In this document: piece after piece, positions 9,232 to 16,039 of the stretch
Numbering within the stretch: the first letter of the stretch is position 1
How the letters are laid out: the number at the start of each line of letters is the position of its first letter
Assembly: GCA_900544845.1 (NCBI GenBank)
Contig: UQWV01000019.1
Span: forward strand, 1-34,177
Direction: 5' to 3'
DNA length: 34,177 nucleotides
Source of the DNA: an uncultured Collinsella sp.
Lineage (GTDB): Bacteria > Actinomycetota > Coriobacteriia > Coriobacteriales > Coriobacteriaceae
The notes under the pieces: generated by a model
What the model was told of the DNA's origin: nothing
The model's input: the letters and a program-made list of their open reading frames with translations, nothing else
Databases searched by the model: none
Program-made: the position numbers and the translations under genes

Positions 9232-9855
9232 ATGCCCGATTCCCGCACACTCTGGACCGCCGTCGTTATCATCTGCATCGGCGTGTCGGTGTTCTTTAGC
9301 GTCAAAAAACGCACCACGTTCAAGCGTCTGCAGCAGCTTATGGCTGCCAAGCAGTGGGACGAGTTCGATCGTTTGCTCGACGGCAAACTCACCAGCATGC
9401 TGTACCCGCGCTACAACCGCGACTACCTGCGTCTGAACTCCTATCTGCTGCGCGAGGACCACGAGCGTGCCAGCGAGATGTTCGACCTGCTGCTGGGACT
9501 CAACCTGCCCAAGATGCAGCGCGTCGACCTGGTGATCAAGGCCTTTAACTACTACGTTGGCCAGGAGGACCGCAAAAAGTCCAAGGAGCTGCTGCACGAA
9601 ATCAAGGGCTTTGAGGGCGGTCAGGCCGAGGCGGTCGCGCACGAGTGCCAGCTGATGTACGACACGATGATCCTCAAGCGTCACAACGACATTCCCGAAC
9701 TGGAGCGCATGCTCAAGGAAGCCGGCGACGACCCGGTCAAGCGCTGCCGCCTGGAGTATCTGCTGGCCCTGCAGTACCAAAACAAGGGCGACGAAGCCAA
9801 GTTCCAGGAGTTCCTGGAGAAGTCGGGCCAACACTCGATGGCAGTCAACGCGTAA
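9232..9855 (+). CDS. Membrane-anchored TPR-like protein, unknown function
   Basis: A 207-residue protein with one N-terminal membrane segment (about residues 8-24, LWTAVVIICIGVSVFF) followed by a basic stretch. The rest is predicted all-helical: helix pairs such as QQLMAAKQWDEFDRLLDGKL, YLLREDHERASEMFDLLLGL and YLLALQYQNKGDEAKFQEFL resemble degenerate TPR repeats. AAGGA lies 7 bases before the ATG, and a consensus -10 lies further upstream. The likely role is a membrane-tethered protein-protein interaction scaffold facing the cytoplasm, but no specific partner is evident. It is followed closely by tRNA-Leu, which probably has its own promoter or shares this transcript. Confidence 0.7.
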   Translation: MPDSRTLWTAVVIICIGVSVFFSVKKRTTFKRLQQLMAAKQWDEFDRLLDGKLTSMLYPRYNRDYLRLNSYLLREDHERASEMFDLLLGLNLPKMQRVDLVIKAFNYYVGQEDRKKSKELLHEIKGFEGGQAEAVAHECQLMYDTMILKRHNDIPELERMLKEAGDDPVKRCRLEYLLALQYQNKGDEAKFQEFLEKSGQHSMAVNA

Positions 9856-9886
9856 CGGACGGCTTGTGCTAGACTTCTAGTCTCAC

Positions 9887-9971
9887 GGGGGCGTGGCGGA
9901 ATTGGCATACGCAGGAGACTTAAAATCTCTCGCCGCAAGGATTGTGGGTTCGAGTCCCACCGCCCCTACCA
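9887..9971 (+). tRNA. tRNA-Leu (anticodon TAA)
   Basis: Acceptor arm GGGGGCG (9887-9893) pairs with CGCCCCT (9961-9967), with one G-U pair at the end, and CCA is encoded at 9969-9971. The anticodon arm is GAGACTTAAAATCTC, giving anticodon TAA. A class-II variable arm follows (CGCCGCAAGGATTG region), and the T arm GTGGGTTCGAGTCCCAC is canonical. A hairpin terminator follows within about 15 bases. Confidence 0.95.
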
Positions 9972-9972
9972 T
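9954..9972 (+). repeat. Direct repeat, copy 1 (functional tRNA-Leu 3' end)
   Basis: The 19 bases GTCCCACCGCCCCTACCAT are repeated exactly at 10150-10168. Here they are the real 3' end of the tRNA. Each copy is followed by a near-identical hairpin terminator. Confidence 0.9.
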
Positions 9973-9984
9973 ATGGAGCTTACA

Positions 9985-10018
9985 AGCCCGTGTACCCCAG
10001 GGATGCGGGCTCGTTTCC
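9985..10018 (+). terminator. Terminator of tRNA-Leu
   Basis: AGCCCG (9985-9990) pairs with CGGGCT (10006-10011), with an inner CCC/GGG pairing, followed by CGTTTCCTTT. Confidence 0.75.
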
Positions 10019-10028
10019 TTTATGTGCC

Positions 10029-10149
10029 GGTGGGACTCGAACCCGCGAGGGGGCGAGCGTCAAGCGGACGCACAGCGTCCGCAGCGAGCCGGCGAGGGCG
10101 CCGACAGGCGGCCGAAGCCGGTGCGGATTTGCGCAGCAAATGCGCAGAC
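10029..10149. repeat. Structured G/C-rich element bounded by tRNA-derived inverted ends
   Basis: It begins with GGTGGGACTCGAACCC, a 16-base exact inverted copy of the tRNA T arm at 9946-9961, and ends against GTCCCACC of the duplicated tRNA 3' end. Inside are perfect hairpins GCGGACGC/GCGTCCGC (10064-10082) and ATTTGC/GCAAAT (10127-10141). There is no coding signal. Confidence 0.65.
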
Positions 10150-10168
10150 GTCCCACCGCCCCTACCAT
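10150..10168 (+). repeat. Direct repeat, copy 2 (orphan tRNA-Leu 3' end)
   Basis: An exact 19-base copy of the tRNA-Leu 3' end, including CCA and the next base, without any tRNA body upstream. It resembles a scar of site-specific integration at a tRNA gene. Confidence 0.85.
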
Positions 10169-10179
10169 GTGATTGCTTG

Positions 10180-10218
10180 CGAGCCCGTACCCTTTTGGGA
10201 TGCGGGCTCGTTTCTTTT
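10180..10218 (+). terminator. Second copy of the tRNA-type terminator
   Basis: CGAGCCCG (10180-10187) pairs with CGGGCTCG (10203-10210), with inner TACCC/GGGAT pairing and a T-rich tail TTTCTTTT. The sequence is closely related to the terminator at 9985-10018. Confidence 0.8.
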
Positions 10219-10238
10219 GGATGCCGATACAAATGGTG

Positions 10239-10306
10239 AGTTGCGGTGGAATAGGGACTGTTTGGTGCCCGAAAGGGCGATTTTAGTCCGTATTTCACCG
10301 CAACTT
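10239..10306. repeat. Long palindromic repeat, family A copy 1
   Basis: AGTTGCGGTGGAATAGGGAC at the left and AGTCCGTATTTCACCGCAAC at the right form a ~20-bp imperfect hairpin, with a small GCCC-GAAA-GGGC hairpin at its tip (10267-10278). The right arm ends at the stop codon of the ppx gene. The same arms recur at 16964-17032 with a different centre. Confidence 0.85.
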
Positions 10307-11309
10307 ATTGGAAGGCGCTGAGGCTCGGGGTCCAACCGATGGTGGGTAGCTCGCCGTCAAGAACCTCGTTAATGGTGGCGGCCATGCCGGCAAGCAGGCT
10401 GTTCTCGCTTACGGTGAGCGTGTCGTAGCCGCCGGCTCGCATAAGCTCGCGAATCACCACGGCACCAGCCAAGATCACGCCCGCGCGTTTGGGCTGTACA
10501 CCCGGTAGCGCGGCGATGCCTTCCGCGTCCAACACAGACATGCGCTCGATAGCGGCCGAGACCTGCTCCAGCGACAGCTCGCGTAGGTGCACAAAGCTCG
10601 AATCGTACGGTTCCAGCTCGTGGACCAGAGCCACCAGCGTAGTCACCGTGCCGCCCACCGCGACTAAGCGTTCGGCGCGCTCAAAGTCGACAGGCAGGCC
10701 CTCAAAATAGGCGGCGAACTGCTCGCCTGCCCACGCGGCAGCGGCAGCAAGCTCGCCATCCGCGGGCGGCAACGCGGAGAAAAAGCGCTCCGTCACGCGA
10801 CGGCAACCGATGTCCAGCGAGCGCGTTCCCTCCAGCGCAAAGACGCTGCGCTCCGGAGCGTATACGCCCGTCGCGAGCTCCGTGGAGCCACCGCCCGAAT
10901 CCGCGACGATGATGCGCTCGCCGGCAAAGTCGTGCGCCACGCCAAAAAATGTCAGGCGCGCCTCGACCTCGCCCGGAATCACCTGTGGTTTGAGCCCCAA
11001 CTCGCGCAGGCCGTCCAGCAGCAGCGCGGCATTGGACGCATCGCGCGCGGCACTCGTGCACGTGGTGCAGACGCACGCGGCCCCAAAGGCACGCGCCTCA
11101 TCCACAAACATACGACACGCATCGAGCACACGCTCAACGGCCGCCTCGCAAAAGCGGCCCGTCGCGTCCACGCCCTCGCCCAGGTCGGTAATCTCGGTAT
11201 GCTTGGACGATTCCACAATCGCCCCGGCCTCGACCTGGGCCAACACCAGTCGCGACGACACCGTTCCCAGGTCGATCGCGGCCACCTTATAGCGTTTGCA
11301 ATTTGTCAT
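10305..11309 (-). CDS. Ppx/GppA family phosphatase (exopolyphosphatase-like)
   Basis: A 334-residue member of the ASKHA fold. The N-terminus has the phosphate-1 motif AAIDLGTVSSRLVLAQV. Downstream are the catalytic-loop glutamate region (GEVEARLTFFGVA), the phosphate-2 motif ADSGGGSTELATG and the adenosine-like motif VAVGGTVTTLVAL. The length fits the short actinobacterial Ppx1/Ppx2 type, which lacks the C-terminal HD extension of E. coli Ppx. The expected activity is hydrolysis of polyphosphate or pppGpp. The FtsB-like gene ends 20 bases upstream on the same strand and enolase lies beyond it, the order known from other actinobacteria, although the DUF501 gene usually found between FtsB-like and ppx is absent. 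Confidence 0.88.
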   Translation of the reverse strand: MTNCKRYKVAAIDLGTVSSRLVLAQVEAGAIVESSKHTEITDLGEGVDATGRFCEAAVERVLDACRMFVDEARAFGAACVCTTCTSAARDASNAALLLDGLRELGLKPQVIPGEVEARLTFFGVAHDFAGERIIVADSGGGSTELATGVYAPERSVFALEGTRSLDIGCRRVTERFFSALPPADGELAAAAAWAGEQFAAYFEGLPVDFERAERLVAVGGTVTTLVALVHELEPYDSSFVHLRELSLEQVSAAIERMSVLDAEGIAALPGVQPKRAGVILAGAVVIRELMRAGGYDTLTVSENSLLAGMAATINEVLDGELPTIGWTPSLSAFQ

Positions 11310-11329
11310 TGCGGGCTCCCCTCCGGGCG

Positions 11330-12091
11330 CTATTTGCCGTTGGACACGACTGTCTGACCCTCGACGCCGTTAAACCCAAACAGCATGTCGAGCGCCTGGA
11401 TGTACCACGGCGCGTCCTTGCCGACTTCTTCGATTTCCTTGGCCACTTCGCTGGCCTTCTTGGCGTTTGAGGACTTTTTGGTCGACGACGAGTCCGAATC
11501 GTCGTCCAAGCCCAGCACGTCAATCTTCTTCTCGCCGGGCATCACCAGGCCCAGGTCCTCGGACGCCGCGTCCTTGATACCCTCCTCCGAGAGCAGCTTG
11601 TCGACGCTTTTTTGCAGCTCGTCGTTATATTGCTCGCGAATCTCGACCTGCTTGGCCAAGATATCGCTCGAACGCTTTGCCACGTACAGATCGCGCACGG
11701 GGAAATACAGGCTCACGAGCACCAGCGCCACCACGATACCGATAAACAGCGGACGCAGAGAGCCATGCGTAAAGTCATAGATCGCCTTGACCACCGCGTT
11801 GTCGTTGGCGTAATGCATAAAGTCCGAGCCCGAAAGACGGCTCGAAGGTCTGCTCGATTTGTCGTGTGCCTGAGTCGAGGGACGCGACGCATGCGATGAA
11901 CGTGCCGGGCGCACCGGTCCATCTGTCGAAGTATTCACTTGAGCATTGGGGCGCGAGGTACTTGTCGGGCGCTGTGTGGAGCGGTCGACGCCGGCGTAGG
12001 CGGACCCACCGAGCTGCACCGTGCGCGCACGGCGAGGCGACGGCTCGCGCGAACCGGCGGAATAGTACCTGTTGTCGTAAATCTGATCCAT
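11330..12091 (-). CDS. Septum formation initiator (FtsB/DivIC-like) protein
   Basis: A 253-residue single-pass membrane protein. Residues 1-110 are polar, Ser/Thr/Arg/Pro-rich and probably disordered in the cytoplasm. One membrane helix spans about 113-131 (PLFIGIVVALVLVSLYF). It is followed by a coiled-coil segment (AKQVEIREQYNDELQKSVDKL, about 146-166), the DLGLVMPGEKKI motif typical of the family, and an acidic/Lys-rich tail. FtsB/DivIC proteins bridge FtsL and FtsQ in the divisome. The ATG at 12091 has AAGG seven bases upstream; the longer frame starting near 12217 would run through the enolase terminator and is rejected. Its place between eno and ppx is the usual actinobacterial context. 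The tail after the coiled coil is longer than in E. coli FtsB. Confidence 0.82.
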   Translation of the reverse strand: MDQIYDNRYYSAGSREPSPRRARTVQLGGSAYAGVDRSTQRPTSTSRPNAQVNTSTDGPVRPARSSHASRPSTQAHDKSSRPSSRLSGSDFMHYANDNAVVKAIYDFTHGSLRPLFIGIVVALVLVSLYFPVRDLYVAKRSSDILAKQVEIREQYNDELQKSVDKLLSEEGIKDAASEDLGLVMPGEKKIDVLGLDDDSDSSSTKKSSNAKKASEVAKEIEEVGKDAPWYIQALDMLFGFNGVEGQTVVSNGK

Positions 12092-12182
12092 GTGCGCCTT
12101 GTGCGGTTGAGGTTTGTTTGCGCTAAGTCCTTTAGTTATAGCACGAGCGCCCGCACCGCCTTCGCCAGCCTTTGCTCGACAT

Positions 12183-12214
12183 AAAAAAGGCGCTGAGCCA
12201 TATGGCCCAGCGCC
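12183..12214 (-). terminator. Terminator of enolase
   Basis: On the minus strand GGCGCTGGGCC pairs with GGCTCAGCGCC around an ATAT loop and is followed by six T residues. The single mismatch becomes G-U only in minus-strand RNA, which fixes the direction. Confidence 0.85.
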
Positions 12215-12278
12215 CAATGGCGGCCATCAGAAGTAGAGCGGAGCCGAGTCAACCCCCGCCCCCGCGAGCACCGCTTGT

Positions 12279-13568
12279 TTAGCGAATGTTGTAGAACGCG
12301 GCCTTACCGGCGTAGCGCGCGCTGCCCTCGAGCTCGTCCTCGATGCGAATGAGCTGGTTGTACTTGGCGATACGGTCGCTGCGGCACGGGGCGCCCGACT
12401 TGATCTGGCCGGCATTGACGCCCACGACCAGGTCGGCGATCGTGGAATCCTCGGTCTCGCCGGAGCGGTGGCTCACGATGCAGGCGTAACCGGCCTCCTT
12501 GGCGGTCTCGATGGCCTCGAGCGACTCGGTGAGCGTGCCGATCTGATTGACCTTGACCAGGATCGCGTTGGCGGCACCCAGCTCGATGCCCTTCTTGAGG
12601 CGCTCGGTGTTGGTGACGAACAGGTCGTCGCCCACCAGCTGCACCTTGTTGCCAATGCGGCGGGTAAGCTCGACCCAGCCGTCCCAGTCTTCCTCGGCCA
12701 TGCCGTCCTCGATAGAAATGATGGGATAGGTGTCGACGAGCTTCTCCCAGTAATCAACCATCTGGGCACTCGTGTACTCCACGCCCTCGCCCTTGAGCTC
12801 ATACATGCCGGTCTCGGCGTTGTAGAACTCGGTCGAGGCCGGGTCCATGGCGTACATGAAGTCGACGCCGGGCTTAAAGCCAGCCTTCTCGACGGCCTTG
12901 GTAATGTACTCAAACGGTTCGGCATTGGTCTTGAGGTTGGGCGCGAAGCCGCCCTCGTCGCCCACGCCGCCGCCCAAGCCGGCCTCGTGCAGCACGCCCT
13001 TGAGCGTGTGGTAGACCTCGGCACACCAGCGCAGACCCTCGGCAAAGCTCGGGGCGCCCACCGGCATGATCATGAACTCCTGGAAGTCGACGTTGTTGTC
13101 GGCATGTACGCCGCCGTTGAGGATGTTCATCATGGGCGTGGGCAGCAGGTGAGCGTTGACGCCGCCCAGGTACTGGTACAGCGACAGGCCTGCCGACTCG
13201 GCAGCGGCGCGGGCAACGGCCAGCGACACGCCCAGAATGGCGTTGGCGCCGAGCTTGGTCTTGTTGGGGGTACCGTCCGCGGCGATTAGCGCGGCATCGA
13301 CGGCACGCTGATCGAAGGCGTCGAGGCCCACGACGGCGTCGGCACACTCGTTGTTGACGTGCTCGACGGCCTGCGAGACACCCTTGCCCAGATAGCGGCC
13401 CTTGTCGCCGTCGCGCAGCTCGCAAGCTTCGAAAGCGCCGGTCGAAGCGCCCGAAGGCACCATCGCGCGACCGAAGCTGCCGTCCTCGAGCACGACCTCG
13501 ACCTCGACGGTGGGGTTGCCGCGGCTGTCGAGCACCTCACGACCGTAGACATCCAAAATATCGCTCAT
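12279..13568 (-). CDS. eno: Enolase (phosphopyruvate hydratase)
   Basis: A full-length 429-residue enolase, converting 2-phosphoglycerate to phosphoenolpyruvate in glycolysis. It begins with the highly conserved MSDILDVYGREVLDSRGNPTVEVEV. It carries the substrate loop SGASTGAFEA, the metal and catalytic regions (NGGVHADNNVDFQEFMIMP, SIEDGMAEEDW, LVGDDLFVTN), the catalytic lysine region ILVKVNQIGTLTE and the SHRSGETEDSTIADL signature near the end. The start at 13568 follows GAGGGAGA. It has its own terminator downstream and a likely regulated promoter upstream. It lies between mazG and the FtsB-like gene, as in several actinobacteria. Confidence 0.98.
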   Translation of the reverse strand: MSDILDVYGREVLDSRGNPTVEVEVVLEDGSFGRAMVPSGASTGAFEACELRDGDKGRYLGKGVSQAVEHVNNECADAVVGLDAFDQRAVDAALIAADGTPNKTKLGANAILGVSLAVARAAAESAGLSLYQYLGGVNAHLLPTPMMNILNGGVHADNNVDFQEFMIMPVGAPSFAEGLRWCAEVYHTLKGVLHEAGLGGGVGDEGGFAPNLKTNAEPFEYITKAVEKAGFKPGVDFMYAMDPASTEFYNAETGMYELKGEGVEYTSAQMVDYWEKLVDTYPIISIEDGMAEEDWDGWVELTRRIGNKVQLVGDDLFVTNTERLKKGIELGAANAILVKVNQIGTLTESLEAIETAKEAGYACIVSHRSGETEDSTIADLVVGVNAGQIKSGAPCRSDRIAKYNQLIRIEDELEGSARYAGKAAFYNIR

Positions 13569-13644
13569 GTTGTCTCCCTCTCACTTGGAAACGGGTTGAA
13601 TGTTTGGCGACACGGCTTGCACGCTACAGCGGCGCGCAGGTTCA

Positions 13645-13689
13645 TAAGTTAGCCTTATCGCACTTTTTGCATTATGCCCTAAGTTAGCC
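13645..13689. promoter_or_regulatory. Direct-repeat operator candidate around the eno promoter
   Basis: TAAGTTAGCC occurs exactly at 13645-13654 and 13680-13689, 35 bases apart. Between them, read on the minus strand, lies CATAAT (13671-13676), a plausible -10 for eno, with TTGTAT 18 bases upstream. The repeats therefore flank the likely -10 element. Confidence 0.45.
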
Positions 13690-13707
13690 AAGGGATACAA
13701 TCTTTTT

Positions 13708-13751
13708 AAAAAATAATGGGGGCGATGGGACAAGTCCGTCCCGTCGCCCCC
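13708..13751 (-). terminator. Terminator of mazG
   Basis: On the minus strand GGGGGCGACGGGAC pairs with GTCCCATCGCCCCC (14 bp, one G-U) and is followed by ATTATTTTTT, immediately after the mazG stop. Confidence 0.9.
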
Positions 13752-13757
13752 GCAGTC

Positions 13758-14618
13758 TTACTCCTCTGCCTTTGCGGCATCCCAGAGGTCATTGAGGCCG
13801 TGGGTCGAAAGCTCGGCCAAATCCTCGTGGGCGTCGGCCGCCATCTGCTCCATCGCGGCCCAGCGGCGGCGGAACTTGGCCGTGCTCGCGCGCAGGGCGC
13901 TCTCGGCGTCAATCCCCTCTTTGCGCGCAACGTTGACTAGGGCAAAGAGCAGGTCGCCAAACTCCATCTCGCGCTCGGGCGAGCCGGGCGCCTCGGCCTC
14001 AAACTCGGCACGCTCCTCGGCGACCTCGTCCCACACATCCTGGACCGTCTCCCACTCAAAGCCCACGGCCGCCGCCTTGCGCGACACCTTCTGAGCTTGC
14101 ATCAGCGCCGGCAGGTGCGTGGGCACGCCGTCGAGCAGGCCTTCGGGCGCAGCCTCGCCCGCCGCCACAGCATTGTCCTTGGCAGCCTTCTCGGCAAGCT
14201 TGACCTCGTCCCAAATCTTGAGCACCTCGTCGGGGTTGTCGGCATCCGCATCGCCAAACACGTGCGGGTGACGACGGATGAGCTTGGCGTCGATATCGCG
14301 CGCCACATCGGCCAGCGTAAACTCACCGGCGTCCGCCGCAATCTGCGCATGCAGCACCACCTGCATGAGCACGTCGCCCAGCTCCTCGCGCAGATGCGCC
14401 ACGTCGTCCGCCTCGATGCAATCGAGCGCCTCGTAGGCTTCCTCGATCATGTTCTTGCCAATGCTCTGATGCGTCTGTTCACGGTCCCATGGGCAGCCGT
14501 CGGGCTGACGCAGGCGCCAGATGGTCTGCACCAGATGCTGCAGATCGGCCGACGCGTCTACCAGCGTAGACAAGTCGCGCGAACCCTCGTCATTTTGCTG
14601 AGCAATATGCTCGGCCAT
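13758..14618 (-). CDS. mazG: Nucleoside triphosphate pyrophosphohydrolase MazG
   Basis: A 286-residue MazG-family enzyme that hydrolyses NTPs/dNTPs to NMPs and PPi. Helical metal-binding motifs are clear: LRQPDGCPWDREQTHQSI, then IEEAYEALDCIE and HLREELGDVLMQVVLHAQIA. A second degenerate MazG unit follows (KVSRKAAAVGFEW, EFGDLLFALVNVARKEGIDAE). The two-unit build and the length fit full MazG. The ATG at 14618 has GGAGGA six bases upstream. This site lies inside the last codons of the phosphodiesterase gene, whose stop is only two bases away, so translation is probably coupled. Confidence 0.93.
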   Translation of the reverse strand: MAEHIAQQNDEGSRDLSTLVDASADLQHLVQTIWRLRQPDGCPWDREQTHQSIGKNMIEEAYEALDCIEADDVAHLREELGDVLMQVVLHAQIAADAGEFTLADVARDIDAKLIRRHPHVFGDADADNPDEVLKIWDEVKLAEKAAKDNAVAAGEAAPEGLLDGVPTHLPALMQAQKVSRKAAAVGFEWETVQDVWDEVAEERAEFEAEAPGSPEREMEFGDLLFALVNVARKEGIDAESALRASTAKFRRRWAAMEQMAADAHEDLAELSTHGLNDLWDAAKAEE

Positions 14619-14620
14619 GG

Positions 14621-15169
14621 TTAGTCCTCCTCCATGATCACGTGGCGGAACGTGCCGCTCTCGTAGAGGCCGTAGCTATGTGTGCCGTCCTTGGGGATGC
14701 TCACGCTGCCGGGATTGAAGAGCCACAGACCCGGGTGCGCGGCGCTTTCCTCGTTGACCTTGATGTGCGTATGGCCGTAGACGAGCGCGGAGCCCTCGGG
14801 CAGCGCGGGCGCGTGGTCAACGCTGTTATGCATGCCAGCGCCAAAGACGTGGCCGTGCGTCAGGAACAGCTCGCGGCCGGCCTCGTCGAACAACGTGGCG
14901 TAGTCGGCCATGACAGGGAAGTCGAGCACCATCTGGTCGACCTCGGCGTCGCAGTTGCCGCGCACCGCGATGATGCGGTCGGCCAGGGCGTTGAGCAGCG
15001 GAATCACGCGCTTGGGGGCGTAGTCGCGCGGCAGGTCGTTGCGCGGGCCGTGGTAGAGCAGGTCGCCCAGCAGAACGATGCGGTCGGGCTGCTCGGACTC
15101 GATGGCGGTGGCCAGGCGCTCGGTCCAGTATGCCGAGCCGTGGATGTCGGAGGCGATGAGGTATTTCAT
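14621..15169 (-). CDS. YfcE/MJ0936-type phosphodiesterase
   Basis: A 182-residue metallophosphoesterase with MKYLIASDIHGS at the start, LLGDLLYHGP, the VRGNCD motif, FLTHGH and VYGHTHIK, followed by the family ending FNPGSVSIPKDG. The length and the final motif place it in the YfcE branch, which acts on phosphodiesters; the physiological substrate is not settled. The frame continues upstream, but the ATG at 15169 starts at the first beta strand and has AAAGGA upstream. It is the middle gene of a likely three-gene operon (LarC-like, this gene, mazG). Confidence 0.87.
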   Translation of the reverse strand: MKYLIASDIHGSAYWTERLATAIESEQPDRIVLLGDLLYHGPRNDLPRDYAPKRVIPLLNALADRIIAVRGNCDAEVDQMVLDFPVMADYATLFDEAGRELFLTHGHVFGAGMHNSVDHAPALPEGSALVYGHTHIKVNEESAAHPGLWLFNPGSVSIPKDGTHSYGLYESGTFRHVIMEED

Positions 15170-15222
15170 GGTGGTCCTTTCGGTGAGGTTGATGGGGTGG
15201 GTGTGGCTCGTCGCCGACCGTG

Positions 15223-15708
15223 TCACTCAAATTGCAGAGCCGCGGCTTGTGCTGCCTGCATCACGCGCTGGAGCGGCACACCGTGCTCGCAGGCAAGGCG
15301 GGCGCAGTCCTCGTACTCGGGCGCTGCACGCTCGCTGCCGTCGGGCAGGGTTGCCACCTTGACGGACACCTCGCCCCATAGCGTCGTTACGCGCTCAAAG
15401 CGGCGTGGCAGGCAAACGCGCTCCATGACCTGGCGACGAATGCCGTTGGTCGTGGTTTCCAAAAAGATAATCGTCTGCAGGCGCTCGATATCCTCGTGAG
15501 CACAGATTACCTGTAGCTGCCAACTGGGACGGCCTTTCTTGCAATAGAGGGGCAGCCAATGCACCTCGCGCGCACCCGCCTCGCGCAGGCGGTCGGCAGC
15601 GTAGGCGAGCACCTCGGGCGACGCGTCGTCGATGTCGCATTCCAGCTTGACGATGGTCTCGGGCGCATCGGTCTCGCGGGACAGCGGGGATGTGCTATCG
15701 CATTGCAT
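15223..15708 (-). CDS. Stand-alone LarC C-terminal-domain protein
   Basis: A 161-residue protein that matches the C-terminal half of LarC, the CTP-dependent nickel insertase of the nickel-pincer nucleotide (lactate racemase) cofactor pathway. Recognisable blocks are LECDIDDASPEVLAYAADRLREAGA, EVHWLPLYCKKGRPSW, IFLETTTNGIRR and a basic LPRRFERV segment. The N-terminal LarC part is absent, as are LarB, LarE and LarA in the window. In Lactobacillus, larC is read as two parts joined by a programmed frameshift, so a loose C-terminal part is notable; no N-terminal part is visible here upstream or in another frame. The ATG at 15708 is preceded by AAAGGATC. It may be a repurposed domain. The family call is good; the function is uncertain. 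Confidence 0.75.
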   Translation of the reverse strand: MQCDSTSPLSRETDAPETIVKLECDIDDASPEVLAYAADRLREAGAREVHWLPLYCKKGRPSWQLQVICAHEDIERLQTIIFLETTTNGIRRQVMERVCLPRRFERVTTLWGEVSVKVATLPDGSERAAPEYEDCARLACEHGVPLQRVMQAAQAAALQFE

Positions 15709-16039
15709 ACGGTCCGGATCCTTTCCGCGCGGGCTCGTTTTGTTCACCCAAACGCTAGCACATCGCGGGCTGCGCGGATGTGACGGCGCGCGATGAGCGC
15801 GATTTTCCTTGCCCGCAAGAAACCGACACTCCACCGCCTCATCCAAACATGTACATCAGCCTCCAAACATGTCATTTTTTGCAGCTTTTGGAGGCTGATG
15901 TACATGTTTTGAGAGCGCAAGCGAGGCCGCACCGCGCGTCGCGCAGCCTTTCCAATCGATTTCGACCCCCGGCGTGTCCGGCGTGTTGAGAGCTGCGCCA
16001 TTACAATGGAGCGGATTCGCTTGACACAAAGGAGCTGCC
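15709..16039. other. Divergent intergenic region with a perfect long inverted repeat
   Basis: No gene is supported. It separates the LarC-like operon (left) from the histidinol phosphatase gene (right). The main feature is the 23-bp perfect inverted repeat at 15845-15909. A TACAAT (-10-like) lies shortly before the AAAGGAG site of the right-hand gene. Confidence 0.7.
15845..15909. repeat. Perfect 23-bp inverted repeat (family B)
   Basis: The arms at 15845-15867 and 15887-15909 are exact inverted copies, beginning AAACATGTACATCAG and ending CTCCAAA, around a 19-base loop. The arms contain the palindrome ATGTACAT, and the loop repeats the start of the arm (CATGT). It lies between divergent genes, so it is not placed as an ordinary terminator. 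Confidence 0.9.

Larger units (their letters stand above)
9972..10304. other. Intergenic region with tRNA-derived structured element
   Basis: No protein gene is supported here. In order: terminator 1 (9985-10018); an inverted copy of the tRNA T arm (10029-10044); a G/C-rich hairpin-dense block; an exact direct repeat of the tRNA 3' end (10150-10168); terminator 2 (10180-10218); and a long palindromic repeat (10239-10306) abutting the ppx stop. Confidence 0.8.

Noticed and set aside
9893..10321. Open frame running through tRNA-Leu and the following intergenic block
   Set aside because: It overlaps a canonical tRNA, two terminators and palindromic repeats, and has no protein signature.
12468..13289. 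Open frame on the plus strand opposite enolase
   Set aside because: It is a reverse-frame shadow of a highly conserved gene, with no ribosome site or motif.
15845..15909. Ordinary rho-independent terminator
   Set aside because: It lies between two divergent gene starts, and no T-run terminates either gene there.
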